The position numbers and the translations under genes were made by a program. From contig NZ_CP013372.1 of the NCBI RefSeq assembly GCF_001522585.2, positions 1,550,001-1,614,000 on the forward strand: a stretch of 64,000 nt of DNA, in the 5' to 3' direction. Source of the stretch: Burkholderia sp. NRF60-BP8 (GTDB lineage Bacteria; Pseudomonadota; Gammaproteobacteria; Burkholderiales; Burkholderiaceae). Shown here one piece after another: positions 60,350 through 64,000 of this stretch; within the stretch, counting starts at the first letter, position 1, and every line of letters begins with the position of its first letter. Under the pieces are notes generated by a model that was not told the origin of the DNA, searched no databases, and saw only the letters and a program-made list of their open reading frames with translations.

Positions 60350-60816
60350 GCATTCACCGGCGTGTTAAACAGCGCCGCCTCCTGTTTGCGCCGGGAAACG
60401 AGACCCGGCAAGATTTGCCCAGCCTGGTAGACCCAGGACGAGAACTGCGAAGCGGCACCGCTGTAGTTGCCTTCGTTTAGCAACCGCAGCAGCGTCGACC
60501 TATCGAACGCAGCAGCCCCTTCGTTTTCAGTGAAGCTGACAAGCGCATCGAACTGGTTCTGGTTGAGCGGCACATTTACGGCCGACAGGACGGCGCTTTG
60601 CGCCCACGCCATATCCTGCTGAAACCATTCTTCGGCCTGCTCGGGCGTGCAGGTCATGCCTTCCGTCACGCCATGGGTATGCCCCCAACCCAGCGTCCAC
60701 ACGTCGTTCGGCGTGGGCTTGAACGCGACGAGCTTCGGACCGTTTGCGTCCTCGAATTGCTTGATGATTGCAGCGCCAGCCGCTGAAAGCGTCAGGCCGG
60801 CATTGGCTGAGTTCAT
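60346..60816 (-). CDS. phage endolysin, GH24 lysozyme
   Basis: A 156-residue T4/P22-type muramidase. N-terminal I-I-K-Q-F-E-D carries the catalytic Glu22; W-T-L-G-W-G-H-T (40-47) holds the conserved Thr47, with Asp38 between. N-Q-N-Q-F-D-A-L-V-S-F-T-E-N-E-G and L-V-S-R-R-K-Q-E-A-A-L-F are GH24 signatures. There is no signal or anchor sequence, so release needs a holin, probably one of the small membrane proteins just upstream. Its start overlaps the preceding stop (ATGA, 60813-60816). Confidence 0.93.
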   Translation of the reverse strand: MNSANAGLTLSAAGAAIIKQFEDANGPKLVAFKPTPNDVWTLGWGHTHGVTEGMTCTPEQAEEWFQQDMAWAQSAVLSAVNVPLNQNQFDALVSFTENEGAAAFDRSTLLRLLNEGNYSGAASQFSSWVYQAGQILPGLVSRRKQEAALFNTPVNA

Positions 60817-61154
60817 GACTTTTCACCTTCGGTAAGCGCCTTCAAAAGTCGTTCGTCCGACTCCTTCAGCGCGCGCATAAGTGCGATTTGCTCGGCATCG
60901 CGTTCTCGGGCCGATTCGGCCATCGCGAGAAGCGCCTCAAGCTGTCTTTGCTGAATATCTCCAGAACGTTTCTGCTCCATCATGATCACGGCGCTTGCGA
61001 TCGCAGCCTCAATGGATAGAGTCAGGTTCGTGCCACCCCAATCGGCGTCATACCCGATCGTGTAATGCAGCGTCAGCGCCGTGAAGACGAACACGCAAAG
61101 CGCCCGAAGAAAGACCCTTTCCTCACGGAACTTGAGGTACAGGCGCTTAAGCAT
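60813..61154 (-). CDS. phage small membrane protein with C-terminal coiled coil (holin/spanin candidate)
   Basis: A 113-residue protein with two hydrophobic segments (L-R-A-L-C-V-F-V-F-T-A-L-T-L-H-Y and L-S-I-E-A-A-I-A-S-A-V-I-M-M) followed by a charged coiled coil (Q-Q-R-Q-L-E-A-L-L-A-M-A-E-S-A-R-E-R-D). It lies directly before the endolysin gene, overlapping it by four bases. The two helices suit a class II holin; the coiled coil resembles an inner spanin, though those have one N-terminal helix. The precise role is open. Confidence 0.7.
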   Translation of the reverse strand: MLKRLYLKFREERVFLRALCVFVFTALTLHYTIGYDADWGGTNLTLSIEAAIASAVIMMEQKRSGDIQQRQLEALLAMAESARERDAEQIALMRALKESDERLLKALTEGEKS

Positions 61155-61344
61155 GGCGCATCACCCACCAAACCTGCCATGCGCCGAGTGCAAGCTCGAT
61201 TGCGAACAGAGCGACGACGATCCAATTCAGGCGCATACCTTCCGCATGCTTGTCCTCGCCTTCCAGCTTGTCGAGCCGTTCGCCGTAGTGGTCGAGACGA
61301 TCATCGACCAACTCGAAACGCTGCTCGATCAATTCGTCATCCAT
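61147..61344 (-). CDS. phage small tail-anchored coiled-coil protein
   Basis: A 65-residue protein: an acidic coiled coil (E-L-I-E-Q-R-F-E-L-V-D-D-R-L-D-H-Y-G-E-R-L-D-K-L-E) followed by one C-terminal transmembrane helix (N-W-I-V-V-A-L-F-A-I-E-L-A-L-G-A-W-Q-V-W-W). The layout resembles XhlA-type haemolysin/holin partners. It overlaps both neighbours by eight bases, so the three are translated together. Function inferred only from layout. Confidence 0.7.
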   Translation of the reverse strand: MDDELIEQRFELVDDRLDHYGERLDKLEGEDKHAEGMRLNWIVVALFAIELALGAWQVWWVMRHA

Positions 61345-61639
61345 GGCGCGCCACGAGCATAGCGATGATCGGAACGATGACGCCGGCCGCGGCGATCAAC
61401 AGGCCGATCTTTGCCGGAATCGAATTGTGAGCGTCCCGCATCTGAGTCGCGTACGTATCGTTGATATCCTTCCGAAGCTCGGAGATATCGTCCTTCGTTG
61501 CCACCTTGGCGACTGCCTCCCGTAGACTGGCGATGATCTCGTCATGCCGTGTGACACGGGAATCCAATTTCTCAATCGCATCTTCAGTCGCATCCTGTCG
61601 CGCTCGAAGTTCCGCAATGGCAGCCATGTTCGTATCCAT
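61337..61639 (-). CDS. phage tail-anchored coiled-coil protein (XhlA-like)
   Basis: A 100-residue protein with a long N-terminal coiled coil (A-I-A-E-L-R-A-R-Q-D-A-T-E-D-A-I-E-K-L and I-S-E-L-R-K-D-I-N-D) and a C-terminal hydrophobic helix (I-G-L-L-I-A-A-A-G-V-I-V-P-I-I-A-M-L-V). It looks like a longer version of the next gene's product, suggesting duplication of a tail-anchored coiled-coil unit. The pair may form the holin/antiholin or pinholin part of lysis. Start at 61639, with an internal Met five codons later. Confidence 0.7.
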   Translation of the reverse strand: MDTNMAAIAELRARQDATEDAIEKLDSRVTRHDEIIASLREAVAKVATKDDISELRKDINDTYATQMRDAHNSIPAKIGLLIAAAGVIVPIIAMLVARHG

Positions 61640-61657
61640 GAAATCCCCGGTTGTTCG

Positions 61658-62122
61658 TTAATTGGATGGAAGAATGGTGAAGTTGTCGGTAAATCCAGCT
61701 CGAACGATGTTTCCCGGGTTGCTATTCACTTGCCAGGACGTCGAATTGATCTTCCCTAAAACGATCGAGGCGTTCGTCGTATTGTTTTTTAGGAGAATGT
61801 TCCCGCTCCAGTTCGGAGCGACACTGAAGGTAATGGATACTGTCAATCCAGGGGCGCCCCCAGTAGTTGCGCCGAGCTGAGAAATCTGCCCCCGGAACCA
61901 AGGCGATGAGAATGGCGCAATAATTCCACCGCCGCCAGACGTTGCAGCGGCGTTCCCGGTTGCAGTTCCTGTCTGACCCAGCAAATCACTGAAGCTAACA
62001 GGCAATCCAGACTTTCCAGCGAGAGCGACCACCCAAGGATGGCTGATTGAGAGCGGAAGCGATAACCCAAGCTCAGATGCGATCTGCGACATCGACATCG
62101 GGAACGATGCAGGGAGCGTCAT
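61658..62122 (-). CDS. phage hypothetical protein, fibre-associated
   Basis: A 154-residue protein with a helical N-terminus (S-M-S-Q-I-A-S-E-L-G-L-S-L-P-L-S-I-S-H-P-W), a S-D-L-L-G-Q-T-G turn, a Gly-rich linker and a beta-rich C-terminus (T-V-S-I-T-F-S-V-A-P-N-W-S-G-N-I, F-T-D-N-F-T-I-L). The start overlaps the stop of the tail-fibre gene by four bases, so the products probably work together, for example as a fibre attachment or assembly protein. No known family is recognised. Confidence 0.7.
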   Translation of the reverse strand: MTLPASFPMSMSQIASELGLSLPLSISHPWVVALAGKSGLPVSFSDLLGQTGTATGNAAATSGGGGIIAPFSSPWFRGQISQLGATTGGAPGLTVSITFSVAPNWSGNILLKNNTTNASIVLGKINSTSWQVNSNPGNIVRAGFTDNFTILPSN

Positions 62123-63033
62123 TGTTTCTTCTCCAGTTTTTTGACGCGCGCTTCCAGTTCCTTGAATGCCTCGGCCAGGTATGCGGTGGCGTTCCCATAC
62201 GCAATACTCTTGATGCCCTTGTCATCTTCGAAGACAAGTTCAGGCGTACTCGACTGCATCTCGTTCGCAATGAACCCAGCATGCCGCCGCTTTGTCTTGT
62301 CACCCTTACGCTGGAACGTCACGCCGGCCCATGAAAGGACGACATCAGTCGCGTTCCGAATCCTTTTGATGTGAGATTTGAGCCGCCGATCAGACGAGCC
62401 GGTGATGTTGGAACCGCTAACCGTGCCAGCGGTTGTAAAATTCCCGGTGTCATCAAGGCTCGTCACGGATGCCGAATAGGCGTTGTTGACAAACTCGCAC
62501 CCTCCCCCATTTCGGCCGCGGAGATAGAAATAGCCGCCCCCGTTATTCTGAAGCGCAATTTCCCCGTTGTTAGCTCCGCTGTTACTGAAGTAGCTGCGAC
62601 CTTGCGTATAAATCCCCGCACTCAGCCGGGGGAACGATGAATACAACGGATTGAAGATGCCTACATCTACCTCTGAAAGACCGCTGTCGAGGCTCCCCGA
62701 ATCCCAGGCGACGGTAATCGTCGTCAGAGATGTGTAAGCGGAAGCGGTAATGGCGCCGTAGATAGTCCCGGCTGTCACGCTCGCCTTGACCCGTCGACCC
62801 ACCGAGTAGGTTGTCGTCCGATTGCCGGTGACTGTAAATTGCGTGGCACTGACGTAGGTCGGGGTATCGCCGAGATTCATCCACTCTGCCGCCTGATACC
62901 AGACTGCTACGGCCGCCATCATGGCTCGAGCCGAATCGTTGACCGTGGAAGGTGCTTGCCCCTCTTGCCAGTTGATCGACGGATCGGCCGTGGCGTTGTT
63001 TGCCGCAGTGGTGGACCAATTCCAAAGTCCCAT
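62119..63033 (-). CDS. phage tail fibre with C-terminal S74 intramolecular chaperone
   Basis: A 304-residue fibre. The N-terminus (M-G-L-W-N-W-S-T-T-A-A-N-N-A-T, then I-N-W-Q-E-G-Q-A-P-S-T-V-N-D-S-A-R-A-M) is the virion-binding part found in many phage fibres; the centre is beta-rich with F-Y-L-R-G-R-N-G-G-G-C-E-F-V-N-N. The C-terminus is a peptidase S74 chaperone: S-S-D-R-R-L-K-S-H-I-K-R-I (Ser of the self-cleavage site), then H-A-G-F-I-A-N-E-M-Q, ending in a short coiled coil. This domain helps trimerise the fibre and is then cut off. It follows the upstream gene after a hairpin terminator. Confidence 0.92.
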   Translation of the reverse strand: MGLWNWSTTAANNATADPSINWQEGQAPSTVNDSARAMMAAVAVWYQAAEWMNLGDTPTYVSATQFTVTGNRTTTYSVGRRVKASVTAGTIYGAITASAYTSLTTITVAWDSGSLDSGLSEVDVGIFNPLYSSFPRLSAGIYTQGRSYFSNSGANNGEIALQNNGGGYFYLRGRNGGGCEFVNNAYSASVTSLDDTGNFTTAGTVSGSNITGSSDRRLKSHIKRIRNATDVVLSWAGVTFQRKGDKTKRRHAGFIANEMQSSTPELVFEDDKGIKSIAYGNATAYLAEAFKELEARVKKLEKKQ

Positions 63034-63051
63034 TTCGGATCACCTATAATG

Positions 63052-63073
63052 AAAAACCCCGCACTGGGCGGGG
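63052..63073 (-). terminator. terminator between phage structural gene and tail fibre gene
   Basis: On the reverse strand CCCCGC-CCAGT-GCGGGG is a perfect 6-base-pair stem followed by TTTTT (63052-63056). It would separate the transcript of the gene ending at 63146 from the tail-fibre/lysis operon, which then needs its own promoter or antitermination. Confidence 0.8.
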
Positions 63074-63145
63074 TTCGGAGCGTTCATGTACGACCAGATC
63101 ATTCAGATCGGCCTGATCAAAATTGGGGTAGCCATCGTTATCGGG

Positions 63146-64000
63146 TTACTGGTGGGTATTTACGAGGCCGCCACTAAGGGCATTCCCAATGGCTGGACGC
63201 CCATAATTAAGCAACCACTGCATGAGCGGATTTGGAACCGCTTGCGCCGCCGCGGCAGCACGAGCATCGAGGTACGGGAGGATCGCGTTCGGGTCCATAA
63301 GAAGGCCCGTTAGGCGGTCTTGCAGACGGCCTCCGACCATCTGGCCGATTCGGTTACCCGCTCCGAGAATCCCCAAACCCGCCATGGGGTGCCCGAGCGC
63401 GGTTGCACCAAGAGCCCCGACTGCCTTCCCGATATTGCCAGCCCCGCCGAACGTCGGCCCATAAAGCTGACGTGCCAGCCAGCCTTGAGCAGCAAGGTTG
63501 TAGGCAGTATCGCTACCAGGCGACTTGATCGAATTCGAGACGGTCGCTCGCTGCAAGTCTTGACCGATCCCCTGAAGCGTGTTGAGCGCATTCGCGTCAA
63601 TGCCGTACGGCGCGTTCTTCATTGCGCCAGTCAGGGCCGACCGATAGGGCATCAATTGGATTTCGGGGACGCCGCCAGCATTCATTGCGCGAGTACCGAG
63701 GCCATTGGCGATCTGCTGACCAACCTCCATCGTATTGACTGGCACACTCCCTTGCGCGTATGCGGCCTTCGCCGCCTGAACGCCTGGGATATAACGCTGA
63801 GTCCAACCGTCCACGCTGTTCTTCAGCGCCGTAAGCGATGCCGCGCGCGAGTTTGCACCGCTGCGCTGGGCATCGCCGATCATGTCGCTGAGTGCTCTAG
63901 ACGTGTAATCCAGCGCTGACCCGTTGATTGCGTTCGATGTGGGAGTCGGCCATACCGGTGCTACGCCACGCCCTACAGCAGAATCAAGAGCAGCATTGCG
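63146..64000 (-). CDS. phage structural or DNA-ejection protein, C-terminal part (open at window edge)
   Basis: The reverse frame is open from the window edge to a stop at 63146, giving 284 residues of the C-terminal part of a larger phage protein. It is Ala/Gly/Asn-rich and helical, with A-A-K-A-A-Y-A-Q-G-S-V-P-V-N-T-M-E-V-G-Q-Q-I-A-N-G-L-G, a hydrophobic Gly-rich stretch (I-G-K-A-V-G-A-L-G-A-T-A-L-G-H-P-M-A-G-L-G-I-L-G-A-G-N-R) and V-P-N-P-L-M-Q-W-L-L near the end. Such sequence is typical of internal virion or ejection proteins in podophages. The residues upstream of the first in-window Met (A-L-D-Y-T-S-R-A-L-S-D) are clearly part of the same chain. Confidence 0.7.
   Translation of the reverse strand, partial: RNAALDSAVGRGVAPVWPTPTSNAINGSALDYTSRALSDMIGDAQRSGANSRAASLTALKNSVDGWTQRYIPGVQAAKAAYAQGSVPVNTMEVGQQIANGLGTRAMNAGGVPEIQLMPYRSALTGAMKNAPYGIDANALNTLQGIGQDLQRATVSNSIKSPGSDTAYNLAAQGWLARQLYGPTFGGAGNIGKAVGALGATALGHPMAGLGILGAGNRIGQMVGGRLQDRLTGLLMDPNAILPYLDARAAAAAQAVPNPLMQWLLNYGRPAIGNALSGGLVNTHQ

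Larger units (their letters stand above)
57267..64000 (-). mobile_element. one end of a prophage (structural/lysis module), continues beyond the window
   Basis: From about 57267 to the window edge base composition is lower in G+C than the rest, and all convincing genes are on the minus strand, tightly packed and phage-like: a partial structural protein, S74 tail fibre, small membrane/coiled-coil proteins, GH24 endolysin, lipoprotein, lipase and a fibre-like protein. The order (fibre, lysis, extra genes, end) suits a prophage terminus. No integrase, transposase or att repeat is seen in the window; the true edge lies between about 57260 and 57392. Small genes with multiple fibres recall the Bcep22-like podophages of Burkholderia, but this is recollection, not a search result. 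Confidence 0.8.

Noticed and set aside
1..64000. tRNA or rRNA genes, CRISPR arrays and insertion sequences
   Set aside because: Reading both strands I saw no tRNA-like T-loop with acceptor pairing, no rRNA-like sequence, no regularly spaced repeats and no transposase-like protein.

Overview
The window is GC-rich, densely packed bacterial chromosome from a beta-proteobacterium. It is most likely Burkholderia, probably the B. cepacia complex. The reasons are the gene content (a three-subunit FAD-glucose dehydrogenase whose subunit lengths, 168/539/425 residues, match the B. cepacia enzyme; PaaK/PaaH; a Gram-negative trimeric porin; many LysR regulators), the strong G/C third-position bias, and the use of GTG/TTG starts. 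The assignment is inferred from protein recognition; no search was run.

Layout. 1-5 kb: the N-terminal part of an aldo/keto reductase, a MarC membrane protein, then a leftward acyl-CoA operon (paaH, paaK, an enoyl-CoA hydratase) behind a perfect TetR-type palindrome. 5.6-11.3 kb: a ChaA-type Ca2+/H+ antiporter, a LysR regulator divergent from a 2-hydroxyacid dehydrogenase plus MFS transporter pair, and a second LysR gene. 11.6-15.2 kb: an HPP-CBS membrane protein, a MarR regulator and a ClC-CBS channel; near-identical operators precede the first two. 15.6-21.4 kb: a small exported protein, ppnP, a LysR/amidohydrolase/MHS-transporter unit and a porin. 21.5-25.5 kb: DoxX and the glucose dehydrogenase operon. 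25.8-34.1 kb: alpha-2-macroglobulin plus penicillin-binding protein 1C. 34-40.6 kb: a lipoprotein, a GNAT, a Bcr-type exporter, an exported protein, an orphan amino-acid binding protein and a subtilase lipoprotein. 40.8-44.1 kb: an mgtA-type Mg2+ ATPase with a long leader holding a tiny ORF. 44.2-57.3 kb: regulators, a frameshifted pbpG, a MarR/isochorismatase/DHA2 exporter unit, an MscS channel, a MocR regulator divergent from a YdeP-like molybdoenzyme, a bestrophin, and the C-terminal remnant of a FUSC transporter.

57.3-64 kb: base composition drops and all convincing genes are phage genes on the minus strand: a structural protein open at the window edge, an S74-chaperoned tail fibre, three small overlapping coiled-coil membrane proteins, a GH24 endolysin, a lipoprotein, a class 3 lipase and a fibre-like protein with a signal peptide. 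This is one end of a prophage, and its edge coincides with the truncated FUSC gene.

How parts work together: periplasmic glucose oxidation (FAD-GDH with its cytochrome c), envelope maintenance (A2M with PBP1C), ion homeostasis (ClC, HPP, MgtA, ChaA, MscS, bestrophin) and several regulator-adjacent catabolic or efflux units. No rRNA, tRNA, CRISPR array or insertion sequence was recognised.
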